Shown here piece after piece: positions 13,570 through 19,723 of a stretch of DNA of 19,723 nucleotides. Origin of the DNA: DASVLX01 sp035552275 (GTDB lineage Bacteria; Actinomycetota; Actinomycetes; Mycobacteriales; Pseudonocardiaceae); contig DASZLR010000292.1 in assembly GCA_035552275.1 (NCBI GenBank), positions 1 to 19,723 of the forward strand, given 5' to 3'. A program made the translations under genes and the position numbers. The notes beneath the pieces were generated by a model. That model saw only the letters and a list, made by a program, of their open reading frames with translations. It ran no database searches and was not told the origin of the DNA. Position 1 is the stretch's first letter; each line of letters begins with the position of its first letter.

Positions 13570-14613
13570 GTGCGATTGAATCGCGTTCTGCCCGTCGTGG
13601 GCGGGGTCGTCGGCGCCGCGGCCCTGATGGTTCTGTCCGCAGGTCCGGGCGCTGCCGCCACCGCTGCCTCCGTCAGCGGCACGGCCACCGGGTTGTACGT
13701 GGACGCGAGGGTGCTGGGTGCGGTCCACCTCGGTCCGCTCTCCATCTCCCACTCGGCCTACCCGGCCGGTGGGAAGGACGCACTGCTCGCGGTGAATGTC
13801 CCGGATCTGCTGAAGGCGGACGTGCTGTACACGTCGGCCAAGGTGAAGAATGACGGCAAGCTGCACTCGCACGCCGACCTGGTGAACGTCGACGTCAACC
13901 TGCCGAAGATCCTGCCGAGCCTGCCCAAGATCCACGCCAGCGTGCTGGACGCGGACGCGTGGGCCAACGGCGACGCTGCCGGCCTCGACACCGCCGCGAC
14001 GGACGAGCCGGGCATCAAGGGCAGCAGCGACGTCCTCGACCTCAAGGTCGGGAACCAGACTCTGCAGCTGACCGCCAACCACCCGGTCGACCTGAACAAG
14101 GTCACCGGCCTGCTCGGTCTGCTGACCGACGGCACCGTGACCATCACCTTCGACGAGCAGGTCTGGAACCAGGACCACAGCGCGCTGACCGTCAACGCGC
14201 TGGACATCGCCATCGGCGGTGGCCTGCTCGACCAGCTCGGCCTGAAGGCGCTGGACCACGACAACACCTTCGTGCACATCATCATCAGCCAGGCCACGGC
14301 CGCGATCGGCGCGGTCTCCGGCGGCGGCAGCGGCCCCGGCGGCCCGCCGAGCGGCGTCGGCACCACCACCGCGGCCCCGACGACCACCGCGACCAGCGGC
14401 AATGGCACGGGCGGCGGCACTGGTAGCGGCACGGGCACTGGTTCCGGCACCGGCAGCACCGACTCGGGCGGCAAGAACCTGGCCTACACCGGTGTCAGCG
14501 ACATCGTCCCGATGACCGTGGGCGGCGGCGTTCTGGTCGTCCTCGGCGCCGGCGCGCTGTACTGGACCACTCGCCGTCGCAAGGCTGCCGCCAGCAGCAG
14601 CAGCGACAGCTGA
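13570..14613 (+). CDS. Secreted LAxTG-anchored surface protein (choice-of-anchor-like)
   Basis: A 347-residue protein from GTG 13570, with a weak GAGAGAA ribosome binding site upstream. Residues 1-30 are a signal peptide (MRLNRVLPVVGGVVGAAALM, ending near AAA). Residues about 35-255 are a beta-rich domain (GTATGLYVDARVLGAVHLGP) that resembles the actinobacterial choice-of-anchor P family. A Gly/Ser/Thr-rich stalk of GTGSG repeats follows (about 256-300). The sorting signal is LAYTG at 304-308, then a hydrophobic segment (about 312-331) and RRRK. LAxTG is the known substrate motif of class E sortases, so the protein should be covalently fixed to the cell wall. Function unknown. It lies between mak and glgB; a link to glucan is only conjecture. 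Confidence 0.8.
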   Translation: MRLNRVLPVVGGVVGAAALMVLSAGPGAAATAASVSGTATGLYVDARVLGAVHLGPLSISHSAYPAGGKDALLAVNVPDLLKADVLYTSAKVKNDGKLHSHADLVNVDVNLPKILPSLPKIHASVLDADAWANGDAAGLDTAATDEPGIKGSSDVLDLKVGNQTLQLTANHPVDLNKVTGLLGLLTDGTVTITFDEQVWNQDHSALTVNALDIAIGGGLLDQLGLKALDHDNTFVHIIISQATAAIGAVSGGGSGPGGPPSGVGTTTAAPTTTATSGNGTGGGTGSGTGTGSGTGSTDSGGKNLAYTGVSDIVPMTVGGGVLVVLGAGALYWTTRRRKAAASSSSDS

Positions 14614-14643
14614 ACCTCGTTCGGTAACTAGCACAACCAGCAA

Positions 14644-14680
14644 CTGGTGGCCCCGGTCCGAAATGGACCGGGGCCACCAG
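14644..14680 (+). terminator. Strong hairpin terminator after the LAxTG protein gene
   Basis: CTGGTGGCCCCGGTCC (14644-14659) and GGACCGGGGCCACCAG (14665-14680) form a perfect 16-bp stem with loop GAAAT, 30 nt after the stop. There is only a short TTT in the following bases, as is common for actinobacterial terminators. It isolates the surface-protein gene from vapBC and glgB. Confidence 0.85.
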
Positions 14681-14720
14681 CGTTTCACGGCCGACGCCCG
14701 CCAGCGATCGGCAGCCAGTG

Positions 14721-14763
14721 GCTCCGGCGATGGCATGGGCACTGGTTCCGGTAGCACCGGCTC
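14721..14763 (+). pseudogene. Fragment resembling the Gly/Ser/Thr stalk repeat of the LAxTG gene
   Basis: GGCATGGGCACTGGTTCCGG (14732-14751) matches 14428-14447 inside the surface-protein gene at 19 of 20 bases. In frame it still reads SGSGDGMGTGSGSTGS, without a start or stop of its own. It lies after the terminator and directly before the vapB operator, so it is best read as debris from a partial duplication or deletion. Confidence 0.5.
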
Positions 14764-14799
14764 TAGATGTCTGGGATGTCTAAGTGAGACATCTATGAT
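14764..14799 (+). promoter_or_regulatory. vapBC promoter and operator
   Basis: TAGATGTCT (14764-14772) and AGACATCTA (14787-14795) form a 9-bp inverted repeat. A middle half-site GATGTCT (14775-14781) also pairs with AGACATC (14787-14793) over a 5-nt spacer. The -10 TATGAT (14794-14799) overlaps the right half-site. This is the expected layout for autorepression by a VapB or VapBC complex. Confidence 0.7.
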
Positions 14800-14831
14800 A
14801 CCCTGACGCTGGAGGGAAGGACGGTGATCTC

Positions 14832-15050
14832 ATGGCCACGGTGAAGACACCCATCGAGATCGACCAGGAGGCACTGGCGATAGCCGCCGAAGTTCTTGGC
14901 ACCAAAACGAAGAAGGACACTGTGAACGCAGCCCTCCGCGATGTCGGCCAGCGACTGGTCCGACTCAGGGCATTGGCCAGGCTGGGCGAGATGGCCGACC
15001 GCGGCGACTTCGATGAGTTCGTCGGCAATAAGGCGGCCTACCGTCGGTGA
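14832..15050 (+). CDS. vapB: VapB-family antitoxin
   Basis: A 72-residue protein from ATG 14832, with GGAGGGAAGG (14811-14820) upstream. The N-terminus TVKTPIEIDQEALAIAAEVL, followed by GTKTKKDTVNAALRDVG, fits a ribbon-helix-helix DNA-binding domain of the VapB/DUF2191 type: one strand and two helices. The C-terminal part (LARLGEMADRGDFDEF) is the usual toxin-wrapping tail. It should neutralise the VapC toxin and repress its own promoter through the inverted repeats overlapping the -10. Its TGA overlaps the vapC GTG, the standard antitoxin-first order. Confidence 0.85.
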   Translation: MATVKTPIEIDQEALAIAAEVLGTKTKKDTVNAALRDVGQRLVRLRALARLGEMADRGDFDEFVGNKAAYRR

Positions 15051-15460
15051 CCCCTGCTCTCTATCTCATCGACACGTCCGGCCTATTTCGGATCCTGCAC
15101 GACCCGAAGCTACGTCAGTCTTGGGCTGATCCCCTGTCCGCCGGGGTCATCGCCACCTGCCCAGCCATGGAACTGGAGTTCCTGTACTCCGCGCGATCGC
15201 TCGCCGACCGCCTGGAGAAAATTCGGCTGCTGCATGACCTGTTCGGCTGGGTGCCGATGAGTGAACAAGCCTGGCAGCGCGCGGCAGAAGTTCAACAGCT
15301 GCTGACGGAGACCGGACAGCATCGCTCTGCCGGCCCCATCGACCTGCTCATCGCCGCGACCGCCGAAGGTGCGGGCCTCATCGTGCTGTGCGACGATCAC
15401 GACTTCGAGACAGTCGCCGCTGTGACCGGTCAACCCGTCAAACTGGTCGCCGACATCTGA
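15047..15460 (+). CDS. vapC: VapC-family PIN-domain ribonuclease toxin
   Basis: A 137-residue PIN-domain protein from GTG 15047, overlapping the vapB stop by GTGA. The acidic metal-binding set is visible: D9 in YLIDTSG, E42 in PAMELEF, D99 in GPIDLLIAATA and D119 in CDDHDFE. VapC toxins are Mg-dependent endoribonucleases that cut tRNA or rRNA when free of antitoxin; the target here is unknown. All residues are intact, so the pair looks functional. The module sits between the surface-protein terminator and glgB and was probably acquired by transfer, as is usual for such loci. Confidence 0.9.
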   Translation: MTPALYLIDTSGLFRILHDPKLRQSWADPLSAGVIATCPAMELEFLYSARSLADRLEKIRLLHDLFGWVPMSEQAWQRAAEVQQLLTETGQHRSAGPIDLLIAATAEGAGLIVLCDDHDFETVAAVTGQPVKLVADI

Positions 15461-15503
15461 TTCCGCGCGTACCGCGACAACAGCGACCCCGACCCGTCTG
15501 GAC

Positions 15504-15509
15504 TAGTCT
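15504..15509 (+). promoter_or_regulatory. -10-like box for glgB
   Basis: TAGTCT lies 38 nt before ATG 15548 in the 87-bp vapC-glgB gap. No clear -35 was found. With the insertion upstream, glgB probably needs its own promoter or depends on vapBC read-through. Confidence 0.3.
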
Positions 15510-15547
15510 TGACGTGATCGCAAACGGCATCGGGAGCACGACACCAC

Positions 15548-17755
15548 ATGGGTTCTTCGGCTCATTCGGTTCAGCACGCATGGCCGAGCCACGCGCCCGC
15601 GCCGGCGGACGTGCGGCGGCTGCTGGACGGCTCGCACCATGATCCGCACCGGGTGCTGGGCATGCATCCGCACGCCGACGGGGCGATCGTCCGGGCGTTC
15701 CGGCCCGACGCCCGGTCAGTGGCCGTGGTCCGGGACGATCAGCGGCACCCGCTGGCCGAGATCGCCGACGGGCTGTTCTCCGGCATCGTGTCGATCCCGC
15801 CCGGCGACTATCTGCTGGAGATCGGCTATCCCGATCACACCGTGACCACCGACGACCCCTATCGCTGGCTGCCCACGGTCGGCGAACTGGACCAGCACCT
15901 GATCCGAGAGGGTCGGCACGAGCGGCTGTGGGAGGTGCTCGGCGCGCACCGCCGCCGCTACGACAGCGCGCACGGCCCGGTCACCGGCACCTCGTTCGCG
16001 GTCTGGGCGCCCAACGCGCGGGGCGTGCGGGTGTGCGGCGACTTCGACGGCTGGGACGGTCGGGCGAATCCGCTGCGTTCGATGGGCTCCTCGGGCGTGT
16101 GGGAGGTGTTCATCCCCGGCCTGCCGGTCGGCACGCGGTACAAGTTCCGACTGCTCGGCGCCGACGGCCGCTGGCGGGAGAAGGCCGATCCACTCGCCTT
16201 CGCCAGCGAGGTCCCGCCGGCGACCGCGTCCATTGTGTACGAATCGGAGTACTCCTGGTCGGACGCGGACTGGTTGGCCCAGCGGGAGGCCACCGACTGG
16301 TCGGTGGCGCCGGTAAGCGTCTACGAGGTGCATCTGGGCTCGTGGCGACGCGGCCTGGGTTACCGTGAGCTGGCCGAACAACTCGCCGAGCATGTCGCGC
16401 AGACCGGTTTCACCCACGTGGAGTTGCTGCCGGTGTCCGGCCACCCGTTCAGCGGCTCCTGGGGCTACCAGGTCACCTCCTACTACGCCCCCACATCCCG
16501 GTTCGGCAGCCCGGACGAGTTCCGCTTCTTCGTGGATCACCTGCACTCGCGCGGGGTCGGCGTGCTGATGGACTGGGTGCCGGCGCACTTCCCGAAGGAC
16601 GACTGGGCGCTGGCCCGGTTCGACGGCCCGACGCTGTACGAGCACGCCGATCCGCGGCGCGGCGAGCAGCCGGACTGGGGCACCCTGGTTTTCGACTTCG
16701 GCCGCAACGAGGTGCGCAACTTCCTGGTCGCCAACGCGCTGTACTGGGTCGAGGAATTCCACATCGACGGCCTGCGGGTGGACGCGGTGGCGTCGATGCT
16801 GTACCTGGACTACTCGCGCGGCGACGGCCAGTGGCTGCCCAACATCCACGGTGGACGGGAAAATCTGGAAGCCGTGTCCTTCCTGCAGGAACTGAACGCC
16901 ACCGTCTACAAGCGACACCCCGGCATCATGATGGTCGCCGAGGAGTCCACGGCGTGGCCCGGCGTCACCCGGCCCACCCATCTCGGCGGTCTCGGCTTCG
17001 GCTTCAAGTGGAACATGGGCTGGATGCACGACACCCTGGGCTATGTCGGCCATGACCCGGTGCACCGCTCGTACCACCACCATGAGATGACGTTCTCGCT
17101 GGTGTACGCATGGAGCGAGAACTTCGTGCTGCCGCTGTCGCACGACGAGGTCGTGCACGGCAAGGGATCGCTGTGGTCCCGGATGCCCGGCGACGACTGG
17201 AACCACGCGGCCGGTCTGCGCGCGCTGCTCGCGTACATGTGGGCGCACCCCGGCAAGCAGTTGCTGTTCATGGGCGGCGAGTTCGGCCAGGTGCGGGAGT
17301 GGTCGGAGGCCCAGTCGCTCGATTGGGGGCTGCTCAACGAGCCGCTGCACCGTGGCGTGCGTGACATGGTCGCCGACCTCAATGCCGCCTACCGCGCCCA
17401 TCCGGCGCTGTTCCGGATGGACCGGGAGCCCGATGGCTTCTCCTGGATCGACGGCAACGACGCCGGCAACAACGTGCTGAGTTTCCTGCGGCACAGCGGA
17501 CATCCGGCCGAACCGGGCTCGACGGTGGCCTGCGTGGCGAACTTCGCCGGCGTGCCGCACCTGGGCTACCGGCTCGGGCTGCCGCACACCGGCCGCTGGC
17601 GCGAGGTGCTCAACACTGACGCGCGCCGCTACGGCGGGTCCGGGGTGGGCAACCTGGGCAGCGTGCTGGCCGACGACACGCCCTGGCACGGCCGTCCGGC
17701 GTCGGCGGTGCTGTCGCTGCCGCCGTCGGGCGTGCTCTGGCTCGTCCCGGACTGA
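15548..17755 (+). CDS. glgB: 1,4-alpha-glucan branching enzyme
   Basis: A 735-residue GH13_9 enzyme from ATG 15548. Two N-terminal beta-sandwich (CBM48-type) parts are present: residues about 25-120 (DPHRVLGMHPHADG) and about 145-240 (TSFAVWAPNARGVRVCGDFD). The catalytic barrel follows: YEVHLGSWRRG, SWGYQVTSYYAPTSRFGSPD, nucleophile D412 in GLRVDAVASMLYLDYSR, acid/base E465 in MMVAEESTAWP and D533 in LPLSHDEVVHGKGS. The 53 and 68 residue spacings between them equal those in Escherichia coli GlgB. It makes alpha-1,6 branches in the glucan built by GlgE. Length is normal for the family. It completes the pathway begun by treS, mak and glgE, but stands apart from them. Confidence 0.97.
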   Translation: MGSSAHSVQHAWPSHAPAPADVRRLLDGSHHDPHRVLGMHPHADGAIVRAFRPDARSVAVVRDDQRHPLAEIADGLFSGIVSIPPGDYLLEIGYPDHTVTTDDPYRWLPTVGELDQHLIREGRHERLWEVLGAHRRRYDSAHGPVTGTSFAVWAPNARGVRVCGDFDGWDGRANPLRSMGSSGVWEVFIPGLPVGTRYKFRLLGADGRWREKADPLAFASEVPPATASIVYESEYSWSDADWLAQREATDWSVAPVSVYEVHLGSWRRGLGYRELAEQLAEHVAQTGFTHVELLPVSGHPFSGSWGYQVTSYYAPTSRFGSPDEFRFFVDHLHSRGVGVLMDWVPAHFPKDDWALARFDGPTLYEHADPRRGEQPDWGTLVFDFGRNEVRNFLVANALYWVEEFHIDGLRVDAVASMLYLDYSRGDGQWLPNIHGGRENLEAVSFLQELNATVYKRHPGIMMVAEESTAWPGVTRPTHLGGLGFGFKWNMGWMHDTLGYVGHDPVHRSYHHHEMTFSLVYAWSENFVLPLSHDEVVHGKGSLWSRMPGDDWNHAAGLRALLAYMWAHPGKQLLFMGGEFGQVREWSEAQSLDWGLLNEPLHRGVRDMVADLNAAYRAHPALFRMDREPDGFSWIDGNDAGNNVLSFLRHSGHPAEPGSTVACVANFAGVPHLGYRLGLPHTGRWREVLNTDARRYGGSGVGNLGSVLADDTPWHGRPASAVLSLPPSGVLWLVPD

Positions 17756-17869
17756 CCAACGGACCCAGCGGACCCGTCCATCGGCTGCCCGAATCCCGTA
17801 AAGTGGCTGGTCAGTTGATCACCTGCTAGCGTGCGCCGCTAATCGTCCACATGCGAATGGAGCCGCACG

Positions 17870-18664
17870 ATGGCCATGCCCGTCGGGGAAACCGTCGAAC
17901 CCGAATTCCTGCCCACACTGGACATCCAGGCGCCGGAACGGCAGCGCCGCTGGACCGTCCTGTTGCGAGCGATCCTGCTGATCCCGCACTTCATCTGGCT
18001 GGGGCTGCTGGCAATCGCGGTCGCCGTAGTGGCGGTCATCAGCTGGTTCGGAGCCCTGTTCCTGGGCCGGCTGCCGGACTGGTCGGCTGACTTCCTGGGC
18101 GGCTACCTCGGTTACTACACCCGGGTCTACGCCTACTGGTACCTGCTGGTGGACAGCTACCCGCCGTTCGCCTGGAACGGGCCGGAACATCCCGTCCAGA
18201 TCACGCTGCAGCGGGGCAAGCTGAACCGACTGGCCGTGCTCTTCCGCATCATCCTGGTGATCCCGGCGTCGATCGTGGCCGAGCTGACCGCGGCCGGCTG
18301 GGCCGCGCTGTCGTTCTTCATCTGGCTGATCGTGCTGATTCTCGGCCGCACCCCGAAGCCGGTCTTCGGCGCGACCGCTGCCGTGCTGCGCTACGGCTTC
18401 CGGCTCCAGGCGTACTTCCTGTTGCTGACGCCGGCCTACCCGAAGCGCCTTTTCGGCGACGCCGAGCAGGCCGCCGAGCCGGCGCAGGAAGCCGCGCCGA
18501 CCAGCGACACCCGGCCACTCCTGGTCACCCAGGGCGCCCGGGTGCTGCTGATCGTGTTCATCGTGCTCGGCCTGTTCTCCGCGATCGGCGAGGGCGTGTC
18601 CGGATCGATTTCCGGCGACAACCAACAGGCCACGACCAGCTACGATGGTATCGGCGTCCGGTGA
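17870..18664 (+). CDS. Membrane protein with two DUF4389 repeats
   Basis: A 264-residue integral membrane protein from ATG 17870. Two similar units are visible: residues about 28-100 (LLRAILLIPHFIWLG, ending YAYWYLLVDSYPPF) and about 118-193 (LNRLAVLFRIILVIPASIV, ending LQAYFLLLTPAYPKRLF). Each has a long hydrophobic hairpin followed by an aromatic-rich amphipathic helix, the pattern of DUF4389. An Ala/Glu-rich linker and one more membrane segment (about 223-240) follow. The family is common in actinobacteria and its function is unknown. It has its own upstream gap of 114 nt after glgB, so co-transcription with glgB is uncertain. Confidence 0.85.
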   Translation: MAMPVGETVEPEFLPTLDIQAPERQRRWTVLLRAILLIPHFIWLGLLAIAVAVVAVISWFGALFLGRLPDWSADFLGGYLGYYTRVYAYWYLLVDSYPPFAWNGPEHPVQITLQRGKLNRLAVLFRIILVIPASIVAELTAAGWAALSFFIWLIVLILGRTPKPVFGATAAVLRYGFRLQAYFLLLTPAYPKRLFGDAEQAAEPAQEAAPTSDTRPLLVTQGARVLLIVFIVLGLFSAIGEGVSGSISGDNQQATTSYDGIGVR

Positions 18665-18682
18665 CCTGCCAAGTCACCGGAC
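18656..18682 (+). terminator. Stem-loop overlapping the DUF4389 gene stop
   Basis: GTCCGGTGAC (18656-18665) and GTCACCGGAC (18673-18682) make a perfect 10-bp stem with a 7-nt loop. The stem includes the TGA stop at 18662-18664. There is no U-tract. It could terminate transcription or, because it covers the -35 zone of the next gene, act as an operator. Confidence 0.5.
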
Positions 18683-18693
18683 AGCGCGCGCCG

Positions 18694-18699
18694 TAGCAT
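18694..18699 (+). promoter_or_regulatory. -10-like box for a leaderless AlbA_2 gene
   Basis: TAGCAT ends 7 nt before ATG 18707, which fits a leaderless transcript. No Shine-Dalgarno sequence is present, supporting this reading. Confidence 0.45.
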
Positions 18700-18706
18700 C
18701 GTCGCC

Positions 18707-19723
18707 ATGGCGCTGACCACCGCAGAGCTGACCGCGCTGCTGAACGACATCGAGTGCGATCGTGCGGAGCGCAAGGAATCTGCCCGTGATGTGGACAAGA
18801 TCGGCCAGATAATCTGCGCCTTCGCCAATGATCTGCCGGCGCACGGCAAGCCCGGCGTGCTGTTCGTGGGTGTCAAGGACAACGGCGCATCGGCGGATCT
18901 GCCGATTACCGACCAGTTGCTGCAGAACCTGGCCTCCTACCGGGACCAGGGACACATTCTGCCGCCCCCGTCCATGACCGTCCGAAAGCTTGTCCTCAAC
19001 GGCATCACCATGGCGGTTGTCGAAGTCGAGCCGACCAATTCTCCGCCGGTGGCCTACAAGGGCCGGATCTGGGTCCGGGTAGGTCCCCGGCGGGGAATCG
19101 CGAACTCGGAGGACGAACGGCGGCTCAACGAACGCCGTCGATCCCTCGACATCCCCTTCGACGCACGCCCGGTGCCTGGCGCCACGATCGATGATCTGGA
19201 TCTTCGACTCTTCGAGGAAACCGTTCTCACCTCGTTGGTACCCCCATCGGTGCTGGCTGAGAACGGTCGCAGCATCCGGCAAAGGCTCAGTTCGCTGCGC
19301 TTCACCAACACCGACGGCGTTCCGACCACATCTGGTCTCCTGACCATCGGTAAAGATCCGCTGGCCTGGCTGCCCGGGGCCTATGTCCAGTTCCTTCGAC
19401 TCGACGGGACCGACCTCACCGCGCCGATCAAAGATGAGAAGCGAATCGATGGAACGCTGCTCGCTGTACTGCGGCAACTGGACGAGACTCTGGCGCTCAA
19501 CATTTCCACGAGGATCGATCTGACCTCATCGAACACCGAGAGCCGGACGCCGGACTATCCGATCGCCGCCCTACAACAAGTCGCCCGCAACGCCGTCATG
19601 CATCGGAGCTACGAAAATACGAACGCGCCAATCAGGCTGACCTGGTACGCTGACCGCATCGAGATCAACAGTCCCGGTGGACCGTTCGGTATAGTCGCCG
19701 CAGCCTCCTTCGGCAGCGGCCTC
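18707..19723 (+). CDS. AlbA_2 (Schlafen-like) ATP-binding protein, partial at window end
   Basis: The frame is open for 339 codons from ATG 18707 to the last base, so the 3' end is missing. The N-terminal AlbA_2 domain shows ERKESARDVDKIGQIICAFA followed by GVLFVGVKDNG and the strand VAYKGRIWVRVGPRRG (to about residue 135). A linker follows, and near residues 285-335 QVARNAVMHRSY and DRIEINSPGG fit the N-box and next strand of an HATPase_c_4 ATP-binding domain. Proteins with this order are often annotated as ATP-dependent helicases or transcriptional regulators, and some occur in defence regions; the function here is unknown. The likely leaderless start means it is transcribed on its own. Confidence 0.85.
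   Translation, partial: MALTTAELTALLNDIECDRAERKESARDVDKIGQIICAFANDLPAHGKPGVLFVGVKDNGASADLPITDQLLQNLASYRDQGHILPPPSMTVRKLVLNGITMAVVEVEPTNSPPVAYKGRIWVRVGPRRGIANSEDERRLNERRRSLDIPFDARPVPGATIDDLDLRLFEETVLTSLVPPSVLAENGRSIRQRLSSLRFTNTDGVPTTSGLLTIGKDPLAWLPGAYVQFLRLDGTDLTAPIKDEKRIDGTLLAVLRQLDETLALNISTRIDLTSSNTESRTPDYPIAALQQVARNAVMHRSYENTNAPIRLTWYADRIEINSPGGPFGIVAAASFGSGL

Noticed and set aside
15716..17689. Long minus-strand open frame opposite glgB
   Set aside because: Shadow of glgB with no recognisable motifs.
1..19723. CRISPR arrays, tRNA or rRNA genes, insertion sequences
   Set aside because: No regularly spaced repeats, no tRNA-like cloverleaf motifs with CCA end, and no transposase or terminal inverted repeats were seen.

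Overview
The window is high-GC DNA. GTG starts are common, several GTGA stop/start overlaps occur, and several promoters look leaderless (a TANNNT box 6-7 nt before the start codon). Together with a PPE/EspG type VII secretion trio and a complete GlgE maltosyl-transfer gene set, this points to an actinobacterium. The acidic C-terminal tail of the PPE-like protein and the layout suggest Pseudonocardiales; that placement is inference, not proof.

Layout: (1) 1-579, the 3' end of a cysteine dioxygenase gene translationally coupled to a rhodanese gene. (2) 707-3367, a small XRE regulator on the minus strand, divergent from a type VII secretion trio: a very short EspC-like substrate with a YxxxE signal, a PPE-like WxG protein and an EspG chaperone. 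The shared upstream region carries three AGTGCA boxes around a putative -10. (3) 3470-5052, an AAA ATPase with a DUF4143 and nuclease-like C-terminus, then a broken gene remnant that runs convergently into glgP. (4) 5053-13201, the alpha-glucan core: glgP (minus) divergent from glgE-treS-mak (plus), with treS and mak overlapping by GTGA. (5) 13202-15460, an interruption of the usual cluster: a 368-nt non-coding leader, a secreted LAxTG-anchored surface protein with a strong terminator, a fragment resembling that gene's Gly/Ser/Thr repeat, and a vapBC toxin-antitoxin pair with a clear operator. (6) 15548-17755, glgB. (7) 17870-18664, a membrane protein with two DUF4389 repeats, then an AlbA_2/Schlafen-like ATP-binding protein cut off by the window end.

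How the genes work together: TreS interconverts trehalose and maltose, Mak phosphorylates maltose to maltose-1-phosphate, GlgE extends alpha-1,4-glucan from maltose-1-phosphate, GlgB adds alpha-1,6 branches, and GlgP removes glucose-1-phosphate phosphorolytically. Synthesis and breakdown are therefore transcribed from one divergent intergenic region (7624-7893), which holds a repeated element and a palindrome that could be a shared regulatory site. The type VII trio is an orphan substrate/chaperone unit: no EccA-E or MycP gene lies in this window, so it would depend on a secretion machine encoded elsewhere.

The enzymes are well-known families. The least explained parts are the single-helix EspC-like gene with its operator boxes, the LAxTG-protein/vapBC interruption between mak and glgB, and the repeats at the glgP/glgE divergence. 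I did not find convincing evidence of a wholly new system.
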